From contig JALLLT010000108.1 in the NCBI GenBank assembly GCA_025266875.1, positions 1 through 35,904 of the forward strand: DNA of 35,904 nt, read 5' to 3'. Shown piece after piece: positions 8,641-19,186 of this stretch. Positions within the stretch are counted from its first letter, which is position 1. Every line of letters begins with the position of its first letter. The stretch comes from Fennellomyces sp. T-0311 (taxonomy: Eukaryota; Mucoromycota; Mucoromycetes; Mucorales; Lichtheimiaceae). The notes under the pieces are model-generated. The model was given only the letters and a program-made list of their open reading frames with translations, was not told the origin of the DNA and ran no database searches. The translations under genes were made by a program, and so were the position numbers.

Positions 8641-11491
8641 AGATGGTAAGTGTTTACTACGATAATCAAAAGTACAAGTATCTTATATATCCTTTATTTC
8701 GACATTATACAATCCAGTTACTGTTGCATTCTTCGATACTATTCCATTCCAAATCAAATACTGCCTCTGGCTACTACGTTCGTTGTGATTGCAAGTAACT
8801 AATCCAGCAAAGTCTTCTAGTGCAGTAGCGTCAACGACAAAGATACGATCCACAGACGATCGAGTGATGTATGCGGAGCCTGTATCAAGGTCTATACTTG
8901 GGGAAAATAGTCCAACAACAGCAAGCAACCGAGCGATGTTATCCTGGATATGAATGAGATAAAAATATACCTTGCCAAAGTAGTATTGTGGTCCGTACAC
9001 AAAAGCAGAGTCATTGCCATGTGTATGGTTTCTACAGAAAATGGTTAATCAGTAGCAGTATATCATTTTCACATTTTCTATTTACATATCAATACTTATC
9101 TTCAGTCGAACAAAATATGCGGCTCGATAACATCGTTGGTGCGAAAGCAAGCTGCCAAACTTGTTTGACTTGAAATATAATCGTCCACCATATTGAAATT
9201 CAACATTCAAAGGGCCATCGATTTTGTCTCGCAAGTAAGTCAACAAACTTCTTTTCAACGTCAGTGCGTCTACGCCAGCAATTGTATTGTCCATGATATC
9301 CAAGTTTTGGTTCTTGAGTTTGCCCCACACTTCCGGAGCACTTATGTCTGATGGATCAATACAAAAAACGTAGTCGTTTCGCGCTTTGGCATTGTCTCCT
9401 TCTTGTCCGTTTGACTCAACGACAGGGTCAATGTAACGCGCCATAGCTAACTGCTTCATGATATTCCCAGCATTTGATCCTGGAGCCGAGGTAGAGGATA
9501 TTGCCTTCGAGTATACACCGACCATCTGCTCCATTGAACGAGTGCTATAATAGCGTAATGGACCAAGTTGCCGTATCATCGCAGGGATGTGCTTGAGGTA
9601 GTGTTGGTTCGGCGTGAATATAGAAACTGATAAGATTCCATTGGTAACCAGTTCAAGTAAGTAAGTATGCCACGTAGTAAATCCTCTATCAAACATTCTT
9701 TTGGTCTCACGATCTACTGCATTAGACTTATATTACCTTTCGATGTCATCAATGTCAACACGCGTGAGATCATATTGCAATGACTTTTTGGCATGCGGTT
9801 ACCAGCGCCATCGTCGCTTCTTGAGCCTCAGCCGTAGCCAGCTGTGGGACCACCAATGCTGGAACTGCGTAAAGCAGGAAATCAAGCCAATCAACCGACT
9901 GTACCCGTCTTTTCCCTTTCAAACTTCGCCATGCGCCAGTGAACGATGGTGGCACTGTTTCTCTTGCATTCTCCATTTCCGCCATTACAGTATCGATATC
10001 AATGGCGAAGGGGTTTGAATCCGTGTCAGGAGATTTGTAACTTCCATTTAGAAGGTCAAAAAACTGGCGTGCGATTCCATGTCCCAAAAGATGTAACTCG
10101 TCTAATGCGAAAAACTGTGGACCTCCGAAAGCCATGAAATCCGCAAATGCGCACGGATCATACAACCCCCTCTATTGTTAATTCAGTAGTTAGATATCGT
10201 AAAAAGAAGTGACACTCTATGTACCTCCATGTCTCCGGTTCGAAAGGGTTCTGCATTTCGCCGTTGGTGCGAAACATCTTCTCGGTCGAGGAAGTACATA
10301 CCGTAACCATTCTCGTTGTGTTCACCGACAATGCAGCATATACGGCATCCATACTTGGCAGTAGGACCAAAGTGATTTGCCAGCGTCTTCACCTCCATCA
10401 TATCTTCTGTAGCGCCAACCAGATGCATCTTTGCCTTTATCTCCTTTTTGCCAGACTTGACCACTAGACCATTCTGTTCCAAACCCTTCAACTCGTCCAA
10501 TGTAGGCTGCAAGAAACTCTGAAGATCTGTCGGAGATTCAGGACCAGGTATTATGCCAACTTGAAGTATATTTTTTGTTTCGTAACTATTTGCAGATAGT
10601 TGTTTAAATTTATAGTTGCATGATCTGCTGATACTGAACTCACTATATACTTGGATCAAAGTTAAGCACTACAAGGTGCATGATTGTCATGTTATGGTGG
10701 CTATAGTTCATAAGCTGAAATCCATCGACATACAACATCAGGGCAATATCCAGATCCTCTGAAAGCAAGCCGTCCTCAATCTTCATCTTCTGATACACTG
10801 CACCATCGAAAAAATCTCTGTATAGTCCTGGTCGATGCTTGAACTGACTCCGGTATAACAATTGCTCTCGAGACTTTTCATCGTAGATCATGTACGCCAA
10901 CTGTTCACCAATTGGGAGTATGTCCATTTGCGCTACTGGTCTGAGGTCGGATGGTTGACCCTGTGGATCATCAGTGCTGGGCTCGTAGTATTGTGGTTTG
11001 GCGCAGTTCGAGCATACTGTACTATCGTCATTGTAATACATCTTACATCCTGTTGCGCAGATGTCGAAGGGCTTTGTGTCCACTGGATAAAAGTTTGAAG
11101 TTTCTTTGCGAGACATAAATGGGGTATACATGAATTCGTGCTCTATCGATTTGACAAAAAAAAAGATGAGAATAAATACTGGTTTTCACAACAGTAGGCT
11201 TACCTGGATCAAAGTGGGCAATCAATTCATTGCATAAATTGTGAAGTTCTTCATGCCCAGCACGTGAAATATTACGACGATCGACGATTGCCTGAAGCTT
11301 GACACTTGACTTTGCAATAGGCCCGGTCAAACCCACCTACAGCTTCAAATTTGAAGGTGTTACAGGCAATAAAATTAAGCCAATAAAGATACTGTAGCTG
11401 AAGGTACATTTGACCACAACCTACACACCTTCATATACCATTTATAGTATCTCTTCCTTCACTCTATACTCATTGCCAATTTACTTTTCAA

Positions 11492-12960
11492 ATGTCTAAT
11501 AACAGCGTGTCAAAACGCGAAAAAATGCTGTTGACGTACTTGAACTTCATGCAATCGGCACAGAAGATTCATGATGGCACTCATTCAATTGTCAACAAGT
11601 TGGATCAGGCCTTAGGATTCGGCCAATCATCAGAAGGTTATGAAGAAGATGATTGCGATTTAGCCGAGAACTGGCACGAAAGTGACAGTATTGGTGCGCA
11701 GCTGGATATTGAAAATATCCAAACAATTCTGCAGGCACGCTATTTCGCAACCAGGAGAAACCCGAAACCGAAGGCACGAGATTGGCGCGCAATCATCCTT
11801 TCGAGCAATGATGACCACGAGTTCCGCCACGAGTTTCGCATGACTAGGAGCACATTCAACTATATCCTAGGTCTCATTCAAGACGACGCTTCAGTCTTCG
11901 GTGCCGACCAAACGCCGGTGTCTATTCAGCTTGGGGTAGTACTTTTTCGTTTTGGACGTTACGGCCATGATCTCGTTGATGTCGCAACGATATATGGCAT
12001 CTCCAAGGGCGCAGTGGTCAATTTCACGAACTGAGTGATCAAGGCATTGTACAAGCACTTGAACGACCACATCTTCTGGCCAGATGCACACGAGCGCACG
12101 GCATTGAAGCAGGACCTGGTCGAAATCAAAGGTCCTGGATTCAACGACTGTGTTGGGATTGTCGATGGTACCGAAGTCGTATTTCAGTATCGACCCGTGT
12201 ACCAGCCCAACGAGTTTTATACTCGTAAGAAGCGACATGCACTGAGCCTGCAAGTTGTGTGTGACATCAACAATGTCATCCGTTATATTGGCCTCGGCGA
12301 ATCAGGCAAGGTGCATGACTCGCGTGCATTCAAGAAAACCGCCATGGGAGCAAACCTGGAAAACTATTTCCAGGGAAATGAGTACATTCTCGGTGATGCG
12401 GCGTATGAGCTCTCCCATCGCGTCATCACGCCATACAAAGGTGATGCAAGAAGAAGAGGTGGAAATGCGATGTTCAACCGAAAACTCTCATCTGTGCGAG
12501 GTACTTTTTGTATAGTTACATGAAACGTTAGTAACGCAGCTAATATGAGACATGTCGCATATACATAGTTGAGGTTGAGAGGACCATCGGATTCCTAAAA
12601 AACAGATGGCAGATATTGAAGTGCCTTCCTATCCTGATCCGAAGCAACAAGGATATTGCGAAGTGTACAGTCTGGATATCTGTCATCTGTATGCTCCACA
12701 ACATTGTACAAAGACAGGAGTCCGGTGGTAACTCGTACATCGACGTTCTCCATCGTCTGAGACACGATCCGAACCAAGAACGTGACCAAGAAAACGTTCG
12801 CATGATCCGAGCAACCATTGACGGAGATGCGTATGATGATGCATACGAGCAGATCACCCAACAAGAAAGCTATCCTAGGCAGCGATCTATCAGCTCCTAC
12901 AGTAGCGGTGAAAGAGTGCGCAGGCACTTGAAACGGTCTCTCGGGATCCGTGAGCAATAA
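11492..12960 (+). pseudogene. Harbinger-type DDE transposase of Harbinger-3, one in-frame TGA
   Basis: Exon 1 (11492-12500) and exon 2 (12569-12960) join across a 68-bp intron (phase 1), giving 466 residues, a full family length. The N-terminal part carries a helix-turn-helix (LGVVLFRFGRYGHDLVDVA, YGISKGAVVNFT). The DDE triad is clear: FNDCVGIVDGTEVVF, then GESGKVHDSRAFK, then the glutamate of VRVEVERTIGFLKNRW. The supporting motifs YTRKKRHALSLQVV and YILGDAAYELSHRV are present. The only lesion seen is TGA at 12032-12034 between VVNFTN and VIKALYK. It could be CGA (Arg) changed by one CpG transition. The start at ATG 11492 lies just inside the left terminal repeat. Confidence 0.86.
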
Positions 12961-12990
12961 TGTTTGAGCTATAAAAATACTCGCACAAAT

Positions 12991-14198
12991 CTATTCATCT
13001 CTTTCGTCCTCAGCACTCTCCTCTGCTAACCACGACATTTCGCGTCTAAGCTTAAGAGCTTCTACTTCCAATTGCATGCGCTTTGTGCGTTCCTTCTCCA
13101 AGCGAAGCTCGTGCTTACGTTGGCGCTTGGCTTCTCGAGCTTCGAACTCCAAATTCTCTTTACGAGCAGCAGCTTCAAAACGCATGCGCTCAACCTCCGT
13201 TTGCTTCTCCTCTTTAGCTTTTTGCAGCTCAAAGTATGTGTGCATTCGGTTTTGTTGAGCGGCTTCAACATCACTGCGGGCTGTGATAAGGCCCTCGACC
13301 TGTGAGATGCTGGTGTTCACTGGTTAGAACATATGACGTGAAAAAGACCATACATTTGATCCAAATAACCAGTTTGCATAAATACAGAACTGCTTGCTAT
13401 GCTAACTTACATTTCGTCATCCACATATGCCCTTCTTCTGGCATTTCTGGAGTTGCAAGGGGCTTCGCTCCGGATGTTCAAGACATCGTCGATGCTTGCA
13501 CTCTCGCCATTCAATGTCAATCCATGCTGACTGTCGTGCTGAACAGCAGAGTTCGCACTGATGCTTGACAGCCAGATGGGGTCACCAAGTCCAAGGAGCG
13601 GCCAATTCTCAGCTCGATACTCTACATCAAATATATGAACAGCTGCTTGACAATACTATATCTTATGTATATACAGTACCCTGCCACAACTGCCCATCTC
13701 GGCTAACATCTTCACCGCTTAAATTCACCTGAAGGTGTTGATCCTTCCACTCCTTCTCGAGGTCGCTCATCTTGGTTTTCAACCGACTATGTACGGCTTC
13801 GGTGCCAAACAAAACAGCGGACATCTTTTTCGATGCAGCCGTTTTGTTCATCCTCCACGCGTCGATGAACTCATTGACGTATCTCAACATCCAGTCGATA
13901 TAACGTCCCCAGCTGATTGGCTGGGACGGATCAAAATGCGCAGAAGCTCAGGCATGCTATCCTGAAGTAATTCCATATCGTCTCTCAACAGAATCGCGTT
14001 TCGCACTTGGAGACGAGCGTCATAGTCCGGGGACACCGAAGCTGGTTGCACTTCGTGCTCACTATGAGCAGGCGGAGGTGTCGTGGAGGCGGAAGAGGCA
14101 AGCGACTGTTGGGTGGAGGGTTGCTGCGACGATTGCACAGGAGTCTGGCCTCTTTGGGTGTTGGCATTGTAGCCTTCAATGCGAAATGAACTCTCCAT
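12991..14198 (-). pseudogene. Myb/SANT-like partner protein of Harbinger-3, one frameshift
   Basis: Three exons are visible: 14198-13680, 13621-13411 and 13309-12991, with GT..AG introns of 58 and 101 bp. The first exon has a Gln/Ser/Pro-rich leader, then PELLRIL, where the frame breaks near 13935, and continues in another frame as QPISWGRYIDWMLRYVNEFIDAW, SAVLFGTEAVHSRLKTKMSDLEKEW, a SANT-like helical block. The last exon is a long charged coiled coil (KHELRLEKERTKRMQLEVEALKLRREM). One lost base near ATTTTGATCC explains the break. In this superfamily the protein binds element ends with the transposase; that role is inferred from context. Confidence 0.72.
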
Positions 14199-14372
14199 GA
14201 TGTTGATGATCTTGAGCAGAAAAAAGTAGTACTTAAAAAGGAAATAGCAGTAGACCCTACACCTCTAACGTCGAAGGTTGTTGTAGGATCGGGCCCTTTA
14301 TTATTTAGGAAATGAAAGATCTTTGTGACACCTTCAAATTTGAAGCTGTAGGTGGGTTTGACCGGGCCTAAT

Positions 14373-14568
14373 TATTCCATCGCTTTGCTGAACATTGAAC
14401 GCATATACCTTCAGTTCTGTATTTGGCACTACCTGTGACATCTATTAGCGATTTACCCCTAATTTTGGCAACACTGTCTTACCATTGTGTGGGAGTTACG
14501 GTAAAGAGAACTAAGCTTTATTCATATTGTGTTACTCTGATTATATGTGTGGAAATAGGGGTCGACTA
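14373..14568 (-). other. Degenerate Plavaka-1 transposase exon/intron stretch beside Harbinger-3
   Basis: The minus-strand frame MSQVVPNTELKVYAFNV leads into the Harbinger-3 insertion point, so at least its right third belongs to the Plavaka-1 transposase. The rest contains stops and is probably intron or decayed exon. Confidence 0.4.
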
Positions 14569-15095
14569 TCACACATTGACTATGCTAGCCTCAGCATCCG
14601 TGGGAGGAGGTGAGTTTTGCACACTTTGAACGGTAGGTTTATCGTAATCACTGAAGCCGCCATCATGCTTATCATCATCGGAAGTCAATAACTGACATCC
14701 TGTGAATTCTTGGGTGGCAGTGGATATAGATCGCGAAGAGGCTTCCTGGGTATTCCTAAAGAGTAGCTCAATAAACATGCAACATTAAATAAAGAATATC
14801 CTTACATCAGTACTGTGCCAGTGTTATCTTGAGGAACATGCGTTGCTGCTCTTTTCAAGTTTCTTTGATCCATCTGTCGATTAATGGATCGAGATGAGGA
14901 TAATGTTCGAGGTCTACAAGCTTTCTTAGTTTTACGAGGTTAACATAGTTAGTTAGCATACCTCTTTGACTGCCACTCCAGGGGTTCAAGTTCAGCTTTA
15001 CGTTAAGTGCAAACAGGGTAATGCTTCTTATGCTGCGCATGTGCCAATGGCTGCTTGCACCAGCCGCATGGGATTTTCGATTTGTTCCCTTTCAT

Positions 15096-15204
15096 TAGGA
15101 TTTATGCAATGTACGCGTTAGAAAAGCTTTGATTGGCGGGCTGGTACCGAAAGATAAAAAACTTTTTTGTTTGTTTTTACACTATAACAACTCTTTCCTT
15201 GACC
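15096..15204. promoter_or_regulatory. 109-bp divergent promoter between Plavaka-1 transposase and accessory gene
   Basis: The transposase ATG (15095, minus) and the accessory ATG (15205, plus) are only 109 bp apart, so both genes must be started from this interval. No clear TATA box is seen on either strand. The plus-strand leader is T/C-rich just before the ATG (CTCTTTCCTTGACC). Confidence 0.5.
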
Positions 15205-16418
15205 ATGCCACCCAAAAAGCAACCTGACTTAAAAATTATTGAGCATGCTGTGAAGGAGGTTTTTTCACTAGTGAGTGCTATGTCTAATGCCGTCGCAAAG
15301 GTTGAAGACGCCCAAGAATCGTCCGTGAAAGATTTGGACGAAATCAGAGAAGAAACATTTGCGTTGAAGTCCAAAATGAATGACCTCTCAACTTCTTTAA
15401 ATGACGCTGCAAGTGTGCCTGGTAGCAGTACCAACCAAGATCAGGTATTTGAATGCGAACATTCACGATTCGCATGTAGTAACTATGATAGCATAGAGTT
15501 CTGTGTCTGTCAGAACGATAAGTCGTCCAGACACTCTTGTCCGTAACAAGCGCAAAGCGCTCAAACTGTCAACCAAGCTGATCACCAGTGTACTCGCAAC
15601 TGAGTTCTTTGACAATAATCAAGAAACCGCTTCCCTTGCCATGTCTAATATCAACCAAGAGACATGTATGGTGCTTACTGAGCTGCGTTCCAGAATCCCA
15701 CCTAAAACCAGCTACAATCTGATTGGCAATGAGCTTAAGACAGAGTATGCACTCATACTGGAGAAGTGCTGCAAAGCCTTCAATGTTCATCTTGACAAGT
15801 GCAAGAACTTGTGGATCACCAGGTGATTACCCATGTACAAGTACGGTAACCAGTATCAAGGCAAGAAGAAAATAGAAAGGAATAATGATACACTGTAAGT
15901 TTTCTCATACGTAAACTAAATCCATCGATGCAAGCTAAGGTTCATTTTTGAAACAGAGATCCACTTGGTGGTAGCTCATCTGCACCTGACGGTGATATCC
16001 GTTCTGCTCGCACGTCTTCCCCTGTTCCTTCTCCTGCTGGTCCGTCAACAACTAGTTCCAATTTCAGCACTTTGGCCACTTCTCCGAATAGCTTGACTCG
16101 TAGCTCTACTGCATCGTCAATTGACCGGATGATGTCAAGATCTAGCTTAACAAGAGCTGATACTGATTGGAGGTGATTGCTTTTACTTATATGATTATTT
16201 GGCACTGATACTTCTTAAGTGAGGAGCAGGATAGTGACGATGAAGAAAACAACGAAGAAATTCAAGAACTACTAAGGTATGTGTTAAGTAATGTTTGTGT
16301 GGTTCAATCGACTAAGATTTATCTTATATTGATCAGACAATTGAATGAAGCCCGAGCACGCAGCCGCAAAGGGAAAGATCCGGAAAGAAACGTGTGTCGA
16401 AGAATCTCTGGACCATAA
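15205..16418 (+). pseudogene. Plavaka-1 accessory protein (coiled coil plus basic domain), one in-frame TGA
   Basis: Five exons fit with GT..AG introns: 15205-15444, 15497-15894, 15957-16172, 16220-16276 and 16337-16418, for about 330 residues. The first intron is phase 0 and the other three are phase 2. Exon 1 is helical and coiled-coil-like (VFSLVSAMSNAVAKVEDA, EETFALKSKMNDLSTSL). Exon 2 holds the only globular-looking part: LRSRIPPKTSYNLIGNEL, YALILEKCCKAFNVHLDKC, NLWITR, then TGA at 15824-15826 and LPMYKYGNQYQGKKK. Exon 3 is Ser/Thr/Pro-rich, exon 4 acidic, exon 5 basic. The order matches the gene at 24406 in Plavaka-2. I do not recognise the family. A TnpA-like factor binding the subterminal repeats is the best guess. 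Confidence 0.6.
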
Positions 16419-16484
16419 AAAGTTACAAGTAGTGAGGTAAGTCTCTCAATTCACATCTCTTATAGGCTATTTATTCCGATAAGT

Positions 16485-17311
16485 TGACACGTGTGGTGCT
16501 TAGAGATGGACGGAAAATGGATGGAAACAAAACCCGAAATAAGAAATAGGTAAAAAGAAGAGGGTAGAAGAAGAACGATAGAGGTACGGTTACTGGTAAG
16601 TACCGAACAAATGTCGAAAATAACGGGTTCGAGAAGTTACAGGTCGAATGCAGTGTCAACAGTCAATGAGAAAAATAATACGTCGAATTAGTAAGACTAT
16701 CACCAAAGTCTATCCACACTAAATGACTGCATTCCACAAAAAATCAGAGTAAGAGACGAAAAACGACCTTGATTTGTTATTGGCCAACTGGCCTTTTTAT
16801 ACCTATTCTCAAATAGTCAACACAGCGATCTACGCTATGGCTAACTGAATGACAAACGAGAGTGACGTGAGAGAATGACAGGGAAGGAATTACGGACAGA
16901 GTTTGAGAGGTTGAGAGGTTATAGTTAAGTAGGACATAGGGCAAGAAGTACATATATAGGAATCATGACATAATGAAGGAAGATAAAAGAATGACCAGAG
17001 GAGCGTGAATACGTGAGAAACAAAGACATAAGCATAAAGAAGTACCCAAAAAGGAAGTAACGTGGAAAGGACAGTACGTGGATCGAAAGGCCAGCATAAT
17101 TAATGAGGGAACGTGCGTAGAAGAAAATGGTAACGTAAGGTTAAAGTGCGGGAAAGGGATAAAAGGGACGGCAAAAAGAAAAAGAGACTGTGGGAAAAGA
17201 GTGACAAAAGGCAAAGGTGGGGAAGAGCGGTTACACCAACGATGAGCAACCCTGCCTTCCCTGCTCACGTGACGGTGGATGAGGCCGGCAAATCCACCAC
17301 ACGTCGTGTCA
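16485..17311 (-). mobile_element. Solo LTR, 827 bp, reverse orientation, AAGT target duplication
   Basis: The plus-strand ends are TGACACGTGTGGTG (16485 on) and CACCACACGTCGTGTCA (to 17311), so the sequence has TG…CA ends with an inverted repeat. AAGT flanks it at 16481-16484 and 17312-17315. On the minus strand TATAAAAA starts at 16801 and AATAAC follows 20 bp later. The interior is strongly purine-rich on the plus strand and has no supported ORF. A 4-bp duplication and TG…CA ends point to a solo LTR of a gypsy-like element. Confidence 0.75.
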
Positions 17312-17594
17312 AAGTATAATATTCAGTCAATAACAACAATACTAAAATTGCTTATCACTTTTTACGTTTTTCGAAGAACTAGAGATTTTTCACATGAAAG
17401 AAAAAGGGGGGGAATTGGTTAGAGGGGTCATCTATTTGGTCAATGTCACGTAATGCCACTTCCTATATATATTGGTCCTTTCCTCACGTGCCTCAGTGGC
17501 CCATGCCATCCATTATATTATAACCAAATATATTTGCTTTTACTATATCATATATAAATGAGTGGCACGCCGCTATTTCCTTATTGAGCTTGAA
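17312..17594. other. Non-coding right interior of Plavaka-1
   Basis: AT-rich sequence lies between the solo LTR and the right subterminal repeats, with CACGTG-like motifs (CTCACGTGCC) and TATATATA runs. No gene is supported. Confidence 0.5.
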
Positions 17595-17807
17595 AGTGCC
17601 ATTTCTGATCCTGTCTAGATCCAGTCTTGATCCTGTCTTGATCTTGTCTTGGATTCTTGAATCACAGACTCGGATCTTGTTTTGATCCTGGATTCTGATC
17701 CTGTTCTGATCCTGGAAAAGCTCACTTTCAAGGATGAAGATAGGATCAAATCAAAGGATTTCCTCTTGGATTGATCCTTGAATTAAAGGCTCAATTTTTC
17801 TGCAGTG
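17595..17807. repeat. Right subterminal and terminal repeats of Plavaka-1
   Basis: GATCCTG/GATCTTG-type units recur about ten times (TTGATCCTGTCTTGATC, TCTGATCCTGTTCTGATCC), followed by TCAAGGATGAAG and the inverted terminal copy ATTGATCCTTGAATTAAAG…CAGTG. The right array shares the GGATC core with the left array but is denser and mostly in one orientation. Confidence 0.8.
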
Positions 17808-17810
17808 GTA

Positions 17811-18085
17811 GAGTGCCGCAGCAAAGAAGATTCTGGCTACTGGGCTACTCTATTAGGTAATTGTGGGTGTTTGAGGTTCTTGTGGATTTCGGGTTATTAT
17901 ATTATTTATTGTTTTTGGTTTTTGTACATCTTTTTTAATACTGATAATAATAATATATATGATATGATAATACAAGAGAGAGAGGGAGAGAGAGAGAGAG
18001 AAAGGGAAAAGGAAAATTTGGTGGGGCTGCCAACATATCTATCAATATCTTTATCTTATAGTTGAGTACAATACGTTTTTATTGT
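17811..18085. other. Non-coding AT-rich flank with GA microsatellite
   Basis: The interval starts with the target site of Plavaka-1. A (GA)n tract lies at about 17974-18000, directly after AT-rich sequence. No gene is supported. Confidence 0.55.
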
Positions 18086-18977
18086 TTACTCATACTTCTT
18101 GATGATCTTTGCTCTCATTGCCTTGTAGTAAAGAAGCTGTTCATCATCAAAGCCCTGCAGACACACACTCATGACGGCGTGCTCTGCCATCATCGTTACA
18201 CTCTCTTCATTGTTCTTTGTGATGGCAAGCTCTTCAGCAGACATTATTGGCCTGACCTCTTCAATAAGGTCGTCATTACCTTCTTCGTTGTAATGATGCT
18301 GCTTCTTGGTCACTAAGAGGCCTTTTTCACCTGCTTGTTGTCAAGAGGTTGCTTCTTGTCTGTTGATAGATCCACAGGTTTGTTTTTCAACTACTTGTTG
18401 TGCTCCTTTAAGATGCTCCAACAGTGATGCAAGCTGAATACCTCAGAGCTGCCAGTAGGAAGATGTACAGCATATTCAGCATCAATTTCAGCTTGCCTTT
18501 GGAAAGTAAGTCATACTAGCACACACTTTAGAGCAGATATTTTACCTTGTCATTAAGATTTAAACCACTTAACCCATACTTTTCTGCACTTTTGCAATGC
18601 AAGTAGAGTAGTACGAGCAACATCTAGAGATAAGGTTCCAATGGGTTGTGGGCTTGTTGATACCATGATTGTTGAAGTTGCTGTTCTGCACAAATTTCTC
18701 ATATATGAGGTCCCGCAGACTGACACATGTTCTGTTGGTTTCAACCACCAAGTTCATCGAAGTTGTAAGCCATGCGTTGACAAGATTGATGTCTTTCTTT
18801 CTAGAAAAGCTTTTACTACGAGGACTTTGTCTTATTTTTGCCATTGTCTTTAACATTGGCATTGCCATTGCCATTGACTTTGTCATTAGCAGTAGCGTCT
18901 GTGCATACTTTAGGGACTTGGTCTAGGATGTCCGTAATAGTGGCAGTGGAGGTGTTGAGGATGTTGGGGGTGCTCAT
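18086..18977 (-). pseudogene. NAM/SANT-like transposon partner gene remnant
   Basis: The frame begins at ATG 18977 (MSTPNILNTSTATITD), has an Asn/Gly/Lys-rich leader, then shifts to a frame with KKDINLVNAWLTTSM, CVSLRDLIYEKFVQN, THWNLISRCCSYYSTCIAKVQ, a layout like the Harbinger-1 Myb-like protein (DELLCKSW…FWGKVYAEF…RWGTIHREV). After a stop and an intron near 18507-18560 the next exon carries AEIDAEYAVHLP and FSLHHCWSILKEHNK, the HCW motif typical of NAM-associated domains, with TAG at 18393-18391. The C-terminal piece ends KAMRAKIIKKYE at 18086. At least one frameshift and several stops are present. No matching transposase is visible. Confidence 0.6.
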
Positions 18978-19157
18978 TTTGTTGATAAAGTAAACAAAGA
19001 GTTTATTTTACATGCAATAGCTTGGGTGTTAAATTTACAATTTTTTAGCCAAAAAGTTAAACCATTTAACTTTACAATGCCAACTTACATGAATTGTTGC
19101 ATGTGGATGTTGTAAAAAAATAGTTGTAAAATTAACTTAACAGCAGACTTACATGGA

Positions 19158-19174
19158 CTGTTGAGGATGCTTTA
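19158..19174. repeat. Harbinger-1-like terminal sequence
   Basis: CTGTTGAGGATGCTTTAA resembles the right end of Harbinger-1 (CTGTTGGGGATGCTCTTA), including a possible TAA target triplet. It lies just beyond the NAM-like pseudogene and may be the right end of the element that carried it. No left end was found. Confidence 0.45.
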
Positions 19175-19186
19175 AGGTGAAGATAA

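Larger units (their letters stand above)
11319..14369. mobile_element. Harbinger-3 transposon nested in the Plavaka-1 transposase, AAT target duplication
   Basis: 46-bp terminal inverted repeats (11319-11364 and 14324-14369) start AGGCCCGGTCAAACCCACC and differ at one base. They contain the 14-bp palindrome CTTCAAATTTGAAG. AAT flanks both ends (11316-11318 and 14370-14372). Deleting the 3051-bp element plus one AAT joins the host frame without shift. It carries a transposase (plus) and a Myb/SANT-like gene (minus), tail to tail with a 30-bp gap. Confidence 0.93.
8683..15095 (-). pseudogene. Plavaka/Tnp2-type transposase of Plavaka-1, split by Harbinger-3
   Basis: The N-terminus begins at ATG 15095 with a CxxC…C finger (PCGWCKQPLAHAQHKKH, then VC) and a TAA at 15005-15003. 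After a 47-bp intron with a CTAAC branch site come basic and acidic exons (TSDDDKHDGGFSDYD, with TGA at 14571-14569). The frame …NVQQSDGII runs into Harbinger-3 at 14370 and resumes at 11318 as AKSSVKLQAIVDRR. Then come PFDICATGCKMYYNDDSTVC, the catalytic-type DIALMLYVDGFQLM, QVGIIPGPESPTDL, YGCRICCIVG, the FFALDELHLLGHG block, RVQSVDWLDFLL, PLRYYSTRSMEQM and the C-terminal DRIFVVDATALEDFAGL, ending at 8683. An extra A near 9786 shifts the frame before the …LTRVDIDD segment. At least six introns of 47-100 bp are apparent. Order and motifs match Plavaka-2. The gene is dead. Confidence 0.8.
8380..17807. mobile_element. CACTA-like Plavaka/CMC-type transposon (Plavaka-1), 9.4 kb, GTA target duplication
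   Basis: The left end CACTGCGAAAAATTG…CAAGGATCAATCCA (8380-8420) is matched in inverted orientation at the right end (about 17766-17807), about 42 bp with a few differences. GTA flanks both ends (8377-8379 and 17808-17810). CACTG termini, a 3-bp duplication, dense subterminal repeats and a Tnp2-like transposase all fit the CACTA/Plavaka group. The element contains a transposase (minus), a divergent accessory gene (plus), a nested Harbinger element (11319-14369) and a solo LTR (16485-17311). Without those two insertions it would be about 5.5 kb, near the 6.4 kb of Plavaka-2. Confidence 0.9.

Noticed and set aside
2635..15826. Alternative genetic code with TGA or TAG read as an amino acid
   Set aside because: TGA, TAG and TAA all end plausible genes here, and the in-frame stops coexist with frameshifts; decay is simpler.
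16963..17268. A 101-codon minus-strand frame rich in Phe/Pro/Ser
   Set aside because: It lies within the solo LTR and reflects the purine bias of the opposite strand, not coding.
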